A program made the position numbers and the translations under genes. Below the pieces are notes generated by a model. That model had not been told where the DNA came from. It did no database searches and saw nothing but the letters and a program-made list of their open reading frames with translations. Source: Prochlorococcus sp. AG-436-O11 (GTDB lineage: Bacteria; Cyanobacteriota; Cyanobacteriia; PCC-6307; Cyanobiaceae). From it: 64,000 nucleotides of DNA. Location of the stretch: NCBI GenBank assembly GCA_003212535.1, contig QCPO01000001.1:155452-219451 (forward strand), written 5' to 3'. Numbering within the stretch: the first letter of the stretch is position 1; each line of letters begins with the position of its first letter. Shown piece by piece: positions 36,546 to 50,013 of this stretch.

Positions 36546-37783
36546 GGTAGAAAAATGGCAAAATTATTATTTAAATTCCTATTAGATAAATAGGTATTTA
36601 TGTGACTAAAAATCTCGGGTTCTTTGAGAATCATCTTTTGGATTATAAAGGACGGTTCTAAACGAGATACTTTGCTTCTTATGAATATTTCTTTAGCGGC
36701 TAACTTGCCAACAATTTTTGTTGAGTGCACTGCAATTACTGCTTGAATAATTGCGATTGGTCCGTATGATAATAATGAAAAACCGTTTGTGAAAGGAGCT
36801 GTTAATAATAATATTTTACGAATTAGATTAAAAGATGTATTGATACCAACTTGAGTAGCTCCTAAACAGAAATTATTAATAGAGATATTTTTGATTATTT
36901 TTCTTGCCGATTCACCCTTTAGACTTAATCCATAAATCTTACTTAGCTCGCTAATTAATGCAGTATCTAAGGCAAAACTTCCGGCAATATCAACCAAAAT
37001 TAAAGGGTTAAGCGCAACTGCTGAAGCCTTTATGGTCGCGAATTTACCAATAATTGCCTGAGCTTCCTTCTGCCTTTTTTTTAATCTTTGCTTTTTTATT
37101 CTGAGAAATAATTTGTCAGCTAATTGAAAAGAATTCAATGTTAATAAAATTTCTCCATATCCATTTATAGCTTCTTTTATATAGTGTTTAATATTATTTC
37201 CTGAATTTATGATTACGGGAATGTTTAAATCCTTGGGAAGCTTTGACTGTATATTTTGTATAATTTCTGTTAATTCATTTTTGTTCCAAATATCAATTTT
37301 GTTTAAAATAATTATAATTTTTTTTCCATCCTTAATAAAGGAATTAATTTTGATTACTTCATTTCTATTAAGGTCTCCTGAAACGGCAAATAAAACAAGT
37401 TCTGAATTATTTATTTGTGTGTAAATATTATCTGGAAAATTAATATCGCACAAATCAAATCCTGGAGAATCTATTAATTCAATACTGTTTAATGTTTGAT
37501 GTTTTAAGTTCCATTCCTGCTTTTGAATCTCTTGGGTAGAACCGTTAATAATATTTGTCTTGAATACTTTTTTGTTTAACAAAAAATTTAAAATATGAGA
37601 TTTACCTACACCTGATTTACCATATATGCCGATTCTTATTTTCTTCTCTTTAAGCCTAAAAAGTTGCTGGTTAAAAGATATAATTTCTTGATTAAATAGA
37701 TTTTTTTCATAGTTTGTAAGATCTATAGTTTCCCACCAATTTTTTAAAAGTAAATAATTTTTATTTATTTGCATCTTTTCCAT
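36542..37783 (-). CDS. Era-like GTPase with membrane-associated C-terminal domain
   Basis: The 413-residue protein has a GTPase domain: G1 GIYGKSGVGKSH near residue 53-64, G3 as DSPGFD, and G4 as ILNKID. The C-terminal half contains hydrophobic segments (IKASAVALNPLILVDIAGSF, LLTAPFTNGFSLLSYGPIAI) like those in DUF697-containing GTPases. It may act at a membrane, but the process is unknown. Located between nadD (4-base overlap) and the CNNM-like gene (3 bases). Confidence 0.85.
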   Translation of the reverse strand: MEKMQINKNYLLLKNWWETIDLTNYEKNLFNQEIISFNQQLFRLKEKKIRIGIYGKSGVGKSHILNFLLNKKVFKTNIINGSTQEIQKQEWNLKHQTLNSIELIDSPGFDLCDINFPDNIYTQINNSELVLFAVSGDLNRNEVIKINSFIKDGKKIIIILNKIDIWNKNELTEIIQNIQSKLPKDLNIPVIINSGNNIKHYIKEAINGYGEILLTLNSFQLADKLFLRIKKQRLKKRQKEAQAIIGKFATIKASAVALNPLILVDIAGSFALDTALISELSKIYGLSLKGESARKIIKNISINNFCLGATQVGINTSFNLIRKILLLTAPFTNGFSLLSYGPIAIIQAVIAVHSTKIVGKLAAKEIFIRSKVSRLEPSFIIQKMILKEPEIFSHINTYLSNRNLNNNFAIFLP

Positions 37784-37786
37784 AAT

Positions 37787-38764
37787 TTATTTTTTCCACC
37801 AACCAGCTAATACAGATAACACAGCTTCTGCTCCAATAATTCCCACGAATCCTCCAAATTCATCTACTACTACTTTTACTCCTTTATGGTCGTTGTCAAA
37901 TCTTGTTAATAATTGATCAGCCTTTATCATTTCTGGAATGTATTCCACCGGATTGCATAACTCGGACAATAATTTTTTCTTTTTACCCTTAATAAGCTCG
38001 GTTAGCAATTTTTCACGTTTTACTACTCCTTGTATTTTGTCCACTTTGTCTCCCAAAACAACCCACCAGGGTGAATTGTCTGACATTATAAGTGGTGAAA
38101 TTTCATCAAGATTAGAAGATCCATCAAGACAAGGTGCTGAAACCCTTGGAATCATTAAATCTTTAGCTTTTAAATCATTTAATTGAAAAACTTTAAATAT
38201 CATTGCTGCCTCATCGGCTTCTATAAAACCTTTCTGACTACCAATTTTTGCCATTTGTCTAATTTCTTCTTCATCAGTTGATATCTCATTTTCTGCTGTA
38301 ATAACTGGAAATATTCGTTCTATTAAAATTAAAAATGGTCGCATTAAGATATTTAATATCCTCAAAATAGGAACCGATAATAATGCTATTTGTAATGAAA
38401 ACCTTGTGCCAAGTGCTTTCGGGAGTACTTCTCCAACTAAAACAACTAATACATAGAAAGAAATTGAAAAAAGTGTTAAACCAAACTTAGTATTGATTAC
38501 CAATGCTCCATATACTCCCAGAATAAGACTACCAATTATGTTAAATCCATTATTAGTTATAGTGATTACAGTTAAAGTTCTGCCAAGATGTTTCCTAAGT
38601 TTAAGTAATTGATTCGCAGAACTTTTAGGCTTCTGTTTTGATGCTAATTCTAAAATTCTTATTGAATTTACAGCTAAAAAAGATGCTTCCACTCCTGAAC
38701 AACATGCTGATCCCACCAAAATAATTATTATTAGTAAAGTTAGAATGTAGACATTTGGTTCCAT
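37787..38764 (-). CDS. CNNM/HlyC-CorC-type membrane protein (DUF21 + CBS)
   Basis: The 325-residue protein has a DUF21 membrane domain of about four helices (LTLLIIIILVGSACCSGVEA first, and GEVLPKALGTR as the DUF21 motif). A CBS-domain pair follows (KDLMIPRVSAPCLDGS to VVVDEFGGFVGIIG). Such proteins are annotated as hemolysins but relate to CNNM/CorC magnesium or cobalt exporters. The C-terminal transporter-associated domain seems absent, because the protein stops soon after the second CBS. Confidence 0.9.
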   Translation of the reverse strand: MEPNVYILTLLIIIILVGSACCSGVEASFLAVNSIRILELASKQKPKSSANQLLKLRKHLGRTLTVITITNNGFNIIGSLILGVYGALVINTKFGLTLFSISFYVLVVLVGEVLPKALGTRFSLQIALLSVPILRILNILMRPFLILIERIFPVITAENEISTDEEEIRQMAKIGSQKGFIEADEAAMIFKVFQLNDLKAKDLMIPRVSAPCLDGSSNLDEISPLIMSDNSPWWVVLGDKVDKIQGVVKREKLLTELIKGKKKKLLSELCNPVEYIPEMIKADQLLTRFDNDHKGVKVVVDEFGGFVGIIGAEAVLSVLAGWWKK

Positions 38765-38838
38765 TAAAATAGATTAGTTTTAAAATCTGTTCTATTTCAT
38801 TCTTCCATTTTTTTATAAAAATCGCCAATAGGGAATTT

Positions 38839-40164
38839 ATGGATAAGCTTAATAATAAAGTTTTTGAGAAAAGAAGAGAAATTTTCTTGAATAAATTAGA
38901 TGGGAAAGCGGCTATTATTCCTGCTGCTAGCTTGGTAAAACATCATGCAGATTGCGAATATCCTTTCAGACAAGATAGTAATTTTTGGTATCTTACTGGT
39001 TTTGATGAGCCTGATGCAATCGCTCTTTTCTTATCTCATAAGCCAAAGGGAGAGAGATTTATTTTGTTTGTTTCTCCTAAAGATATTATTAGCGAAGTTT
39101 GGCATGGCTTTAGATGGGGTATAGAGGGGGCTGAAAAAGAGTTTCAGGCTGATAAGGCTCATTCAATTAATGATATAAACGATTTATTGCCAATTTATAT
39201 TAAGGGTTCAGAGGAAATTATTTTTTCAATTGGTAAACATCCAAAAATTGAGAAAAGAGTCTTGGAGATATTTACTCAACAAATTGAAAATCTCTCAAGA
39301 GTAGGCATTGGTACAAATTCAATACAATCTCCTGAAATTTATTTAAATGAGATGAGATTAATTAAAAGTGAATTTGAAATTAATAGAATTAGAGAAGCTG
39401 TTCAAATTTCAGCAGACGCCCATGAATTGGTTAGAGAATCTATTTCACTAAAGAACAATGAAAGACAAATTCAAGGACTCATAGAAGGATTCTTTTTGGA
39501 AAAAGGTGCAAGAGGACCTGCATATAATTCTATTGTGGCATCAGGAGATAATGCATGTATTTTGCATTACACATCAAACAACTCACCTTTAAATAAGAGA
39601 GATTTATTGCTTGTTGATGCTGGTTGCTCATTAACTGATTATTACAATGGAGACATAACAAGAACTATTCCTATTGGAGGAAAATTTTCTAAAGAGCAAA
39701 AATTGATTTATGAAATTGTTTTAGATGCTCAGAAAAATGCCATTAACAGTGCTGTAATAGGCTCCAACTCTAGTACTGTGCATAATGTTGCGTTGAAAAT
39801 TCTTGTAGAGGGATTAAAAGAAATTGGCTTACTGAGAGGTAGTACTGAAGAGATTATTGTCAATGGATTATATAAACATCTCTATATGCATAGAACTGGA
39901 CATTGGCTTGGTTTAGATGTTCATGACGTTGGGGCATACAGAATGGGAGAATATGAAGTGCCATTGGAGAATGGCATGATTCTTACTGTTGAACCTGGTA
40001 TCTATATTAGTGATAGGATTCCAGTCCCAGATGGTCAACCCAGTATTGATGAAAAATGGAAAGGCATTGGAATAAGAATTGAAGATGATATTTTGGTAAA
40101 AGATCAAGAACCGGAAATTTTAAGTATTGCTGCACTTAAAGAAATTTCTGATTTAGAATTTTAA
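38839..40164 (+). CDS. pepP: Xaa-Pro aminopeptidase (aminopeptidase P)
   Basis: Removes N-terminal residues next to proline. The 441-residue protein has the creatinase-like N-domain (FRQDSNFWYLTGFDEPDA) and the pita-bread catalytic domain. Metal ligands are visible: Asp in LLVDAGCSLTDYYNGDITR, His in HRTGHWLGLDVHDVG, Glu in LTVEPGIYI, and Glu in GIRIEDDILV. Divergent from the CNNM-like gene with a 75-base gap. Confidence 0.95.
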   Translation: MDKLNNKVFEKRREIFLNKLDGKAAIIPAASLVKHHADCEYPFRQDSNFWYLTGFDEPDAIALFLSHKPKGERFILFVSPKDIISEVWHGFRWGIEGAEKEFQADKAHSINDINDLLPIYIKGSEEIIFSIGKHPKIEKRVLEIFTQQIENLSRVGIGTNSIQSPEIYLNEMRLIKSEFEINRIREAVQISADAHELVRESISLKNNERQIQGLIEGFFLEKGARGPAYNSIVASGDNACILHYTSNNSPLNKRDLLLVDAGCSLTDYYNGDITRTIPIGGKFSKEQKLIYEIVLDAQKNAINSAVIGSNSSTVHNVALKILVEGLKEIGLLRGSTEEIIVNGLYKHLYMHRTGHWLGLDVHDVGAYRMGEYEVPLENGMILTVEPGIYISDRIPVPDGQPSIDEKWKGIGIRIEDDILVKDQEPEILSIAALKEISDLEF

Positions 40165-40221
40165 ATGATTGACTTATTAAGTTAATCGATTTATTTTTTC
40201 AATATCACTAAAAGTTTAACA

Positions 40222-40380
40222 ATGGAAAAAAACGATTCATATGATTCGAAACTCTCTCAAGCAAGAGGTTTGTCTAGCCAACTTGGTATGTTCGCCGAAG
40301 AAAATGATATCCCTAAAGATCTTTGGGATAAATTAGAAGCAACAATTTATGATTTTTATAAAGTAACTAATGATAGATAA
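40222..40380 (+). CDS. Small soluble protein, 52 aa, unknown function
   Basis: A complete ORF of 52 residues between pepP and PSRP-3. It reads MEKNDSYDSKLSQARGLSSQ, then an amphipathic helix FAEENDIPKDLWDKLEATIY and a short tail. No signal peptide or membrane helix. It is probably a small conserved picocyanobacterial protein; I do not recognise the family. Codon use matches neighbours. The start is chosen at the first ATG. Confidence 0.65.
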   Translation: MEKNDSYDSKLSQARGLSSQLGMFAEENDIPKDLWDKLEATIYDFYKVTNDR

Positions 40381-40487
40381 AATCCTCACCTAGATTGTTA
40401 TCCATAAACAAAATCAAGAATTTTTGAATAAATTGATCAAAAAGTGACCATAAACTGATAAATTGTTAACTAAATATTAAAAAATGA

Positions 40488-40964
40488 ATGACTTCATCAG
40501 ATAAGGAAAATCAGAATTCAACTAAACAGCAGGAACAAAAAGGTGATCTTCAAAAATCAAAAACTTCATCACCAAATTCAGGGATGATGGGTGCAACAGC
40601 AGTACTAGCTGCTGCCAAAATAGATGAAGATGGAGTGCCATCTGGTTATACGCCTAAACCTGATGAAGGAAGGTTCATTATTAAAATATTATGGTTGCCT
40701 GATAACGTTGCGTTGGCTGTGGATCAAATTGTCGGTGGAGGTGCTAGTCCTCTTACTGCTTATTATTTTTGGCCAAGGGATGATGCTTGGGAAAAATTAA
40801 AAAGTGAACTTGAAAATAAAAGTTGGATTACAGATAATGAGAGGGTTGAAATCTTAAATAAGGCTACTGAAGTAATAAATTATTGGCAAGAAGAAGGGAA
40901 AACAAAAAAATTAGAAGAGGCAAAGTTGAAATTTCCTGAGGTTACTTTTTGTGGAACTGCCTAA
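40488..40964 (+). CDS. ycf65: Ribosomal protein PSRP-3 / Ycf65 (cS23)
   Basis: PSRP-3 is a small-subunit ribosomal protein shared by cyanobacteria and plastids. The diagnostic domain is in the C-terminal half: [20 protein letters not shown], then [20 protein letters not shown], then [17 protein letters not shown]. The first 55 residues are Gln/Ser/Lys-rich and probably disordered; they are longer than in plastid forms. It converges on atpC with a 3-base gap. Confidence 0.95.
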   Translation: MTSSDKENQNSTKQQEQKGDLQKSKTSSPNSGMMGATAVLAAAKIDEDGVPSGYTPKPDEGRFIIKILWLPDNVALAVDQIVGGGASPLTAYYFWPRDDAWEKLKSELENKSWITDNERVEILNKATEVINYWQEEGKTKKLEEAKLKFPEVTFCGTA

Positions 40965-40967
40965 AAT

Positions 40968-41372
40968 TTAATTTTTTGCTGCTTGAATCCTTGCTTCGGC
41001 CTTTGAAACTTCTTTAAGAGCTTTAATTTTTTCTGCACTTTTTTCAGTTTCAGAAAATTTACTAATTGCTAGTTTTGCCTCTGTGAGATCTTTCTCAGCA
41101 TCTTGAACATTAATTTCAGAACCAATTTCAGCATTATTTACTAAAACTATGACTTCATCTGATTCGATTTCAGCGAAGCCGCCCATTAACGCTATAGACT
41201 TCCATTGAGAATTCATTCTTAGCCTTAGAACACCAATATCAATAGCCGTAACTAATGAAATATGCCCTGGAAGTACACCGATTTGACCTGTTGTACTTGG
41301 AAGAATTACCTCTTCAGCTTCTCCTTCGTAAACATTTTGATTAGGAGCTAAAACCTTAAGTGAAATTGACAT
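40968..41372 (-). CDS. atpC: ATP synthase subunit epsilon
   Basis: Epsilon sits at the foot of the gamma shaft and regulates ATP hydrolysis. The 134-residue product has the N-terminal beta sandwich ([20 protein letters not shown]) and a C-terminal helical hairpin rich in Ala and Lys. It follows atpD by 40 bases on the minus strand. Called atpE in older cyanobacterial naming. Confidence 0.96.
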   Translation of the reverse strand: MSISLKVLAPNQNVYEGEAEEVILPSTTGQIGVLPGHISLVTAIDIGVLRLRMNSQWKSIALMGGFAEIESDEVIVLVNNAEIGSEINVQDAEKDLTEAKLAISKFSETEKSAEKIKALKEVSKAEARIQAAKN

Positions 41373-41412
41373 TAATTTGAGTTTTTGAGAGTTGTAATTA
41401 TATATTTATAAT

Positions 41413-42900
<1,488 letters not shown>

Positions 42901-43097
42901 TTAGCTGATTTAAGAACAGCTCATAATGCGAAATACTACCACCTCATGGGTATATTTGTTAAATGGGTTCGGCCAACCGCACAGTTCAAGTATGGTTTAA
43001 TTGCTGCTCCGCAGATTATGTTGTTGATGATAAGGTCTGAGTAATACTCTTTCCAAATATGACGCGAAGCGTCTCAATTATGACCCTCCATTAATCT

Positions 43098-43409
43098 ATG
43101 GCAGCTGTTTCACTTACAGTCTCTACAGTTAAACCACTGGGAGATAGAATTTTTATCAAAGTTTCCGCATCTGAGGAAAAAACTGCTGGAGGCATTCTTT
43201 TGCCTGACACAGCTAAAGAAAAACCGCAGGTAGGAGAAGTTGCTCAGGTAGGACCTGGGAAACTTAATGACGATGGTTCTCGACAAACTCCTGAAGTGAG
43301 TATTGGCGATAAAGTCTTATACAGCAAATATGCTGGAACAGACATTAAATTGGGAGGAGATGAGTACGTCTTGCTTTCCGAAAAGGATATTTTAGCTGTA
43401 GTAGGCTAA
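43098..43409 (+). CDS. groS: Co-chaperonin GroES
   Basis: The 103-residue lid of the chaperonin. Conserved blocks [20 protein letters not shown] and [19 protein letters not shown] are present, and the mobile loop is [14 protein letters not shown]. It is 52 bases upstream of groL. I searched the 218-base upstream region for the CIRCE operator (TTAGCACTC with inverted copy) and did not find it; only a GACGC/GCGTC hairpin at 43061-43073 is seen. Confidence 0.97.
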   Translation: MAAVSLTVSTVKPLGDRIFIKVSASEEKTAGGILLPDTAKEKPQVGEVAQVGPGKLNDDGSRQTPEVSIGDKVLYSKYAGTDIKLGGDEYVLLSEKDILAVVG

Positions 43410-43446
43410 AATATTTGTTTCAAAAATTATTAAAACTTATTATTAA

Positions 43447-45099
<1,653 letters not shown>

Positions 45100-45134
45100 A
45101 TAAAATATTTAATAATTTATTTAATAATATTTTT

Positions 45135-45168
45135 AAAAGGGTTTATTTAAAATAATCCCTTTTTTTTA
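45135..45168 (+). terminator. Rho-independent terminator after groL
   Basis: AAAAGGG at 45135-45141 pairs with CCCTTTT starting at 45157, with a 15-base AT-rich loop and a run of eleven T residues at the end. It is positioned 36 bases after the groL stop and before convergent secG. Confidence 0.8.
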
Positions 45169-45178
45169 TAATCAGATC

Positions 45179-45406
45179 CTAGGTAATCCAGCCAGCACTT
45201 AGAATAATCGCGAGACATAAAAATATTATCAATATAGTCCAAGTTATTTTATTTAGTGATGCTTCAGCACTACTAGCGCTAGTGAACATTGAACTCCCAC
45301 TAGCGGCTATTCCACCCATTCCGTCACCTTTGGGACTATGGAGTAAAACTAAAAGTATTAGGAGAACTCCAGAAAATACCCATATCCAACTTAAAATCTG
45401 ACTCAT
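45179..45406 (-). CDS. secG: Protein translocase subunit SecG
   Basis: A 75-residue SecYEG subunit with two hydrophobic helices (ILSWIWVFSGVLLILLVLLH, then ITWTILIIFLCLAIILSAGW) separated by the conserved loop SPKGDGMGGIAASGSSMF. Length and loop are diagnostic. It lies 23 bases after gpmI on the minus strand, a pairing common in cyanobacteria. Confidence 0.93.
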   Translation of the reverse strand: MSQILSWIWVFSGVLLILLVLLHSPKGDGMGGIAASGSSMFTSASSAEASLNKITWTILIIFLCLAIILSAGWIT

Positions 45407-45429
45407 TTTTGCTATGGTTTTTATTGAGT

Positions 45430-47052
45430 TTAAACATGTTGTACAACTTTATTATACCCTTTAAATTCGATTTCTTTAATAAGAGATTTCCCAGTCATTT
45501 CTTTTGGAATGGGGAGATTTAATAATTGCAATAATGTAGGTGCAATATCCGCCAAACCAGCGTTATCTCTTAAAAGAATCTCATTTCCCATGTTTGGTAT
45601 TTTTCTTTTTTCACCTTCGATAAAGATTAATGGAACTTTATTTATAGTGTGGGCAGTCCAAGGTTCTCCTGAAGGACCTTTCATGACTTCTGCGTTTCCA
45701 TGGTCAGCCGTTATAAGAATACTACCTCCCATTTCTCCTGTAGCATTAACTATTTGACCTATACATTTATCAACAGTTTCAATCGCTTTGATTGTTGCAT
45801 TCATATTACCTGTATGACCAACCATATCGGGGTTAGCAAAATTGATTACAACAAAAGCATACTCTCCACTTTTAATTGCTTGAGAGCAACTCATAGTTAA
45901 TTCTTCAGCAGACATTTCGGGTTTCATATCATAAGTCGCGACTCGTGGAGATGGGATTAAGTTTCTATCTTCTCCTGGTAAGGGGATTTCTACTCCTCCG
46001 TTAAAAAAATAAGTAACGTGAGGATATTTCTCTGTCTCTGCAGTTCTATACTGTTTGAGTCCATTTTCTGAAACTATTTGGCCAATGAAATTATTTAGAG
46101 ATTCAGGCGGAAATGCTACTTTAACTGGTAAATTTGCCTCATATTGAGTGAAGGTTACTATATCTAAATTAGGAATACTTTTTCTTTCAAACTCTGAGAA
46201 TTGTTTTTCTGAAAGAGATTTAATTATTTGTCTGGCTCTATCTGGACGGAAATTAAAGCAAATTAAACTATCTCCATCTTTTAAAAAATTATTAGATATT
46301 TTTATGGGTTCTAAAAATTCATCAGTAATATTTTTGCTATAACTTTTACTTAAGTAATCTTGAGGAGAAATATTGCTTACTTTGATGTTTGGATCAGTTA
46401 AATTTGTAAATGCTTTTTCTGTTCTCTCCCATAAAAGATTTCTATCCATTATCCAATACCTGCCGCATATAGACACTATTTCACCTGTCTTATATTCTTT
46501 TATACATTCTTCGATTTGATTTAAATATTTTGAGGCACTTTTTGCAGGTGTATCTCTACCATCAGTAATAACATGAATAGCAACTTTTTGAATGCCAATC
46601 TCAGATGCCCATTTTATTAATCCTAATAAATGATCAATATGACTATGAACCCCACCATCAGAACACAATCCAGTAATATGCAAAGTTGAATTATTTTTCT
46701 TTAAAGAATCAGCTATTTTTTTTAACTCATTAACTTGATTTAATTGATTATTTTTTACAATATTTGTAATTCTTACCAATTCTTGTTGAATGATTCTTCC
46801 AGATCCAATAGTAAGGTGCCCGACTTCTGAATTACCCATTTGTCCATTTGGAAGACCTACATCAGCGCCACTAGCACTTATCAGCGTGTGAGGATAAGCA
46901 TGCCATAATGAATCCATAATAGGAGTAGTGGCGGTTTTTATGGCATTATCTGATATCTCTTCTCGATATCCCCATCCATCTAGTATCGCAAGTACTACTG
47001 GACTTTCAGGGGTACTTAATCTATTTATGTTTTTGCTGCTAATCTTTGACAT
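45430..47052 (-). CDS. gpmI: Phosphoglycerate mutase, cofactor-independent
   Basis: Interconverts 3- and 2-phosphoglycerate. The 540-residue enzyme has the metal-binding [11 protein letters not shown] and the phosphoserine site [10 protein letters not shown] (Ser75). Later blocks [32 protein letters not shown] and [11 protein letters not shown] hold further metal ligands. Normal length. Divergent from pyrR. Confidence 0.96.
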   Translation of the reverse strand: MSKISSKNINRLSTPESPVVLAILDGWGYREEISDNAIKTATTPIMDSLWHAYPHTLISASGADVGLPNGQMGNSEVGHLTIGSGRIIQQELVRITNIVKNNQLNQVNELKKIADSLKKNNSTLHITGLCSDGGVHSHIDHLLGLIKWASEIGIQKVAIHVITDGRDTPAKSASKYLNQIEECIKEYKTGEIVSICGRYWIMDRNLLWERTEKAFTNLTDPNIKVSNISPQDYLSKSYSKNITDEFLEPIKISNNFLKDGDSLICFNFRPDRARQIIKSLSEKQFSEFERKSIPNLDIVTFTQYEANLPVKVAFPPESLNNFIGQIVSENGLKQYRTAETEKYPHVTYFFNGGVEIPLPGEDRNLIPSPRVATYDMKPEMSAEELTMSCSQAIKSGEYAFVVINFANPDMVGHTGNMNATIKAIETVDKCIGQIVNATGEMGGSILITADHGNAEVMKGPSGEPWTAHTINKVPLIFIEGEKRKIPNMGNEILLRDNAGLADIAPTLLQLLNLPIPKEMTGKSLIKEIEFKGYNKVVQHV

Positions 47053-47190
47053 ATTTAGAGCAAAATCCCCTTTCTAACTGATCCAATATTAAATTTAGCT
47101 TTAAAAGCTACTCTTTAACAATTTATATTTACTATAGTTAGCTTTTGCTAATTTATAAAGATATTGAACAAATTTTTTTTGAAATAAATC

Positions 47191-47727
47191 ATGTCCAATA
47201 CAGACAAAAGAATTGTCATACTTACTGAAGCCGAGTTTGGGAAAACTCTCTCACGCTTAACCTCTGAAATTATTGAAAAAGTAACAAACTTAAATGATCT
47301 TCTTTTGGTTGGTATTCCCACCAGAGGGGTTCATCTTGCGGAAGTTTTAGAAAAAGAAATTTATTCTAAGATAGGTTTAAAAATCAGCAAAGGAATAATA
47401 GATCCAACTTTTTATAGAGATGATCAAAATAGGGTTGAGACTCGTTTAATAAAAGCAACTGATATCCAAACTCCTATTGAGAAAAAAGAAATTATTTTAA
47501 TAGATGATGTTATTTATACTGGGAGAACAATTAGAGCAGCAATGGATTCGCTTTATTCATGGGGTAGACCTAAAAGAGTAATGTTATTAGTGATGGTAGA
47601 TAGAGGTCACAGAGAGTTGCCAATACAGCCAGATTTTTGTGGAAGGAAAGTTCCAACAAGTAAAAATGAGAGTATAAACTTGCGTCTTAAAAATGTTGAT
47701 GGTGAAGAGGGTGTTTTCCTTGAGTAG
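47191..47727 (+). CDS. pyrR: PyrR-type uracil phosphoribosyltransferase / regulator
   Basis: A 178-residue type I phosphoribosyltransferase with the PRPP loop IILIDDVIYTGRTIRA. In Bacillus, PyrR binds pyr mRNA and controls attenuation, with weak uracil phosphoribosyltransferase activity. VGIPTRGVHLAEVL and LLVMVDRGHRELPIQPD are PyrR-specific. No pyr genes adjoin it, so a regulatory role here cannot be read from context. Confidence 0.92.
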   Translation: MSNTDKRIVILTEAEFGKTLSRLTSEIIEKVTNLNDLLLVGIPTRGVHLAEVLEKEIYSKIGLKISKGIIDPTFYRDDQNRVETRLIKATDIQTPIEKKEIILIDDVIYTGRTIRAAMDSLYSWGRPKRVMLLVMVDRGHRELPIQPDFCGRKVPTSKNESINLRLKNVDGEEGVFLE

Positions 47728-47734
47728 TCTAATT

Positions 47735-49321
47735 TTAAAAAATACTTCCTAAGTTAAATTCTCCTAAGAACTTCTCCTCAACATCAAAACATTTGATATA
47801 AAAATTACCTTTTTCATTGATTCTAAAGAAGATTTCTAAGCAATCTTCACCAAGTTGACAGTTATTTTGCAGGTTTATTTTTAGTGGTTTTTTCTTCCAT
47901 GTAATAATTTCTTCTTCACTTTGATTTTCTGCTAATTTTGGTAAACCATTTTCAAAGATCACATCATACTCTTTCCCCAGTCTGGTTTCTCCTATTATTA
48001 TCTCAAATGTGTTTTGACCATTTTTACTAGCTTGAAGTATTAATTTAAATGGTCTCTCTGTTGGCCAGGTTTGCCCTTTGCAGAAAATAGGATGCCAGAA
48101 ATGTTTTTTTTCTCTCCTATTAAATAACCTTATAGATATTCCCTTATTTAATATATCTTTGATTTTAACTCCTGGAGTCATAGCCAAAGCACCTAATGCA
48201 ATTGATTCAATAGGTGGCGGTGAATTGATTTGGATGTCAGGAATCTTTTTTGCTAGCCATTCTTTAATTAATGGAATCTGTGTTCCACCCCCAACCAAAA
48301 TAATGGAATTCAAATCATCTATATTACAAAACTTTCCTCTTGCTTCATTTAATAGTTCTTTAAGTAAGGAGTTTAAATGATTGAGTAGATTATTTTGTAT
48401 AATTATTTTTTCAAATATTTCTTTACTTAGAAGAAATTCTTTTTCTTCATAGCCTGCAATATAAAAATTTACGCGGTGTTTCTTTTCATATTTGATTGCA
48501 GGAGAGCTGAGTTTACATTTTATTTCTTCTGCTATTAACAAATTCCTTGTATCTTGATTAGCAGGGAGAAAATAATTTACAATCCATTGATCTAAATCTT
48601 TGCCACCAATTTTTGAGCCTGTTTTGCTTATTATTTCAGCACATCTTAATTTCTGTTTCGAAATTGAGCTAACATCATTTCCTTGAAACTTCAAAAGTTC
48701 TGCTATTGGTCCAGATTTCCCCTCTCCACCTTCTATTTGGATTATGTTCATATCTATTGTGCTCCCACCAATATCGATAGTCATAAGTTTCGATCCGAAA
48801 GGCACATTAATTCCTAAACTTGCTGCAGTAGGTTCATCTACTAGCGCTATTTCGTCTACGGTTAATTCTTCACATAGACTTAGTAACCATTCCCGGTAAC
48901 CTTTGTATGTATCTATTGGAGCAGTTAAAACAAGCCTTTTGATCTCATATTCTTCAGGAATGTTTTTCCATAAAACCTCAAAAAATTTTGTACCAGATTC
49001 AGTAGGACTTAAAATTGTATGGTTATTCTTTTCAAAAGGATTTCCAATTAATCGTTTGAAATTTGAATGAAAAAATAAATTTGAATTAACTTTGTTTTTC
49101 ATCTTTAAGGCACTTTCTCCGATTTTTGTTATTTCTGACCCTTCCTCGAACCAAACTACTGAAGGTATAACTCCTGGTTTAGAAGTAATATTAGGTATTT
49201 CTATTAGAACTGCATTTATATCTTTTTCACCTTGAAAAGCAATAACAGTATTCGTATTTCCTAAATCAACAGCAAGTGTTCCTGATAAATTATTTTTCAT
49301 ATTAACTTTGCCATCAATCAA
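47735..49321 (-). CDS. Divergent Hsp70 (DnaK-like) protein
   Basis: The 528-residue product has an Hsp70-type nucleotide-binding domain: phosphate-1 loop GTLAVDLGNTNTVIAFQG, phosphate-2 region KLMTIDIGGSTIDMNI, and adenosine site IILVGGGTQIPLI. The C-terminal part, about residues 380-528, is beta-rich and short, with no clear helical lid or EEVD-like tail. The start may be the internal ATG seven codons later (49300), which begins MKNNLSG. It is probably a specialised Hsp70 rather than the main DnaK. Convergent with pyrR. Confidence 0.87.
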   Translation of the reverse strand: MIDGKVNMKNNLSGTLAVDLGNTNTVIAFQGEKDINAVLIEIPNITSKPGVIPSVVWFEEGSEITKIGESALKMKNKVNSNLFFHSNFKRLIGNPFEKNNHTILSPTESGTKFFEVLWKNIPEEYEIKRLVLTAPIDTYKGYREWLLSLCEELTVDEIALVDEPTAASLGINVPFGSKLMTIDIGGSTIDMNIIQIEGGEGKSGPIAELLKFQGNDVSSISKQKLRCAEIISKTGSKIGGKDLDQWIVNYFLPANQDTRNLLIAEEIKCKLSSPAIKYEKKHRVNFYIAGYEEKEFLLSKEIFEKIIIQNNLLNHLNSLLKELLNEARGKFCNIDDLNSIILVGGGTQIPLIKEWLAKKIPDIQINSPPPIESIALGALAMTPGVKIKDILNKGISIRLFNRREKKHFWHPIFCKGQTWPTERPFKLILQASKNGQNTFEIIIGETRLGKEYDVIFENGLPKLAENQSEEEIITWKKKPLKINLQNNCQLGEDCLEIFFRINEKGNFYIKCFDVEEKFLGEFNLGSIF

Positions 49322-49402
49322 TTAAGTTCGTTTTGGGATTTTACTGTTTGAAAGGATTAAATAAATTGTAAACTTTATTGTATAATTAAAAAAAAAGTTT
49401 TT

Positions 49403-49639
49403 ATGAACATATCAAATAAATCTGGTATTGATTCTAATGATCTTGCTAAGAGAGGTGAGAGTTTAATAAGAAAATCAACTAATAGGTATTTAACTACGGT
49501 AAGAATTGCTTTCAGAGCTAAACAAAGACGTTTTGATGATTTTGATGGTTTGTTAGAGGAATCTGCTATTAAACCAGTTCAAAGATCCATTATTGAACTA
49601 AGTGATGAGCAAGACCAGCCAGATTTACTCCCTGGATAA
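49403..49639 (+). CDS. rpoZ: RNA polymerase omega subunit
   Basis: A 78-residue cyanobacterial omega. The omega motif [19 protein letters not shown] aligns with plastid-cyanobacterial members, which help assemble RpoC1/C2. Located between the Hsp70 gene (divergent) and DUF1818 (2 bases downstream). Confidence 0.88.
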   Translation: MNISNKSGIDSNDLAKRGESLIRKSTNRYLTTVRIAFRAKQRRFDDFDGLLEESAIKPVQRSIIELSDEQDQPDLLPG

Positions 49640-49641
49640 TT

Positions 49642-50013
49642 TTGTTAAGAGAGGAAAAGAATTGGAGATTAAGTAAAGATTTAAAAAAAGGGAAATTTTG
49701 TTTTTTGATTGGTGCAAATAATTGGGCTGTTGAGTTACAAAAAAGTGAATTTTATTTACTTTACCTTTTACTTATAAGACTTAATGAACAATTATTGGAG
49801 CTTACAAATCAATTGATGGATGAAGAGTTAATTTCTTTAGAGATAGAACAATTACCTTGGTATATTGAAATGGAAGGGAAAAAGAATGAATGGAATTTAA
49901 GGTTAATTTTTGAAAGTCAAGAGCATACTCGATCTTTTGAAATGTATTGGCCTATACCAATAGCGCAAAATTTATTTTATGAAATAAAAAAAATGTGGGA
50001 ATCAATGGATTGA
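49642..50013 (+). CDS. DUF1818 family protein
   Basis: A 123-residue cyanobacterial protein. It starts with TTG after rpoZ (2 bases) and shows EEKNWRLSKDLKKGKFCFLI, then a helix with LLLIRLNEQLLELTNQLMDE, and EQLPWYIEMEGKKNEWNLRL, all typical of DUF1818. Mixed alpha/beta, Whirly-like fold in solved relatives. Function unknown. Confidence 0.85.
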   Translation: MLREEKNWRLSKDLKKGKFCFLIGANNWAVELQKSEFYLLYLLLIRLNEQLLELTNQLMDEELISLEIEQLPWYIEMEGKKNEWNLRLIFESQEHTRSFEMYWPIPIAQNLFYEIKKMWESMD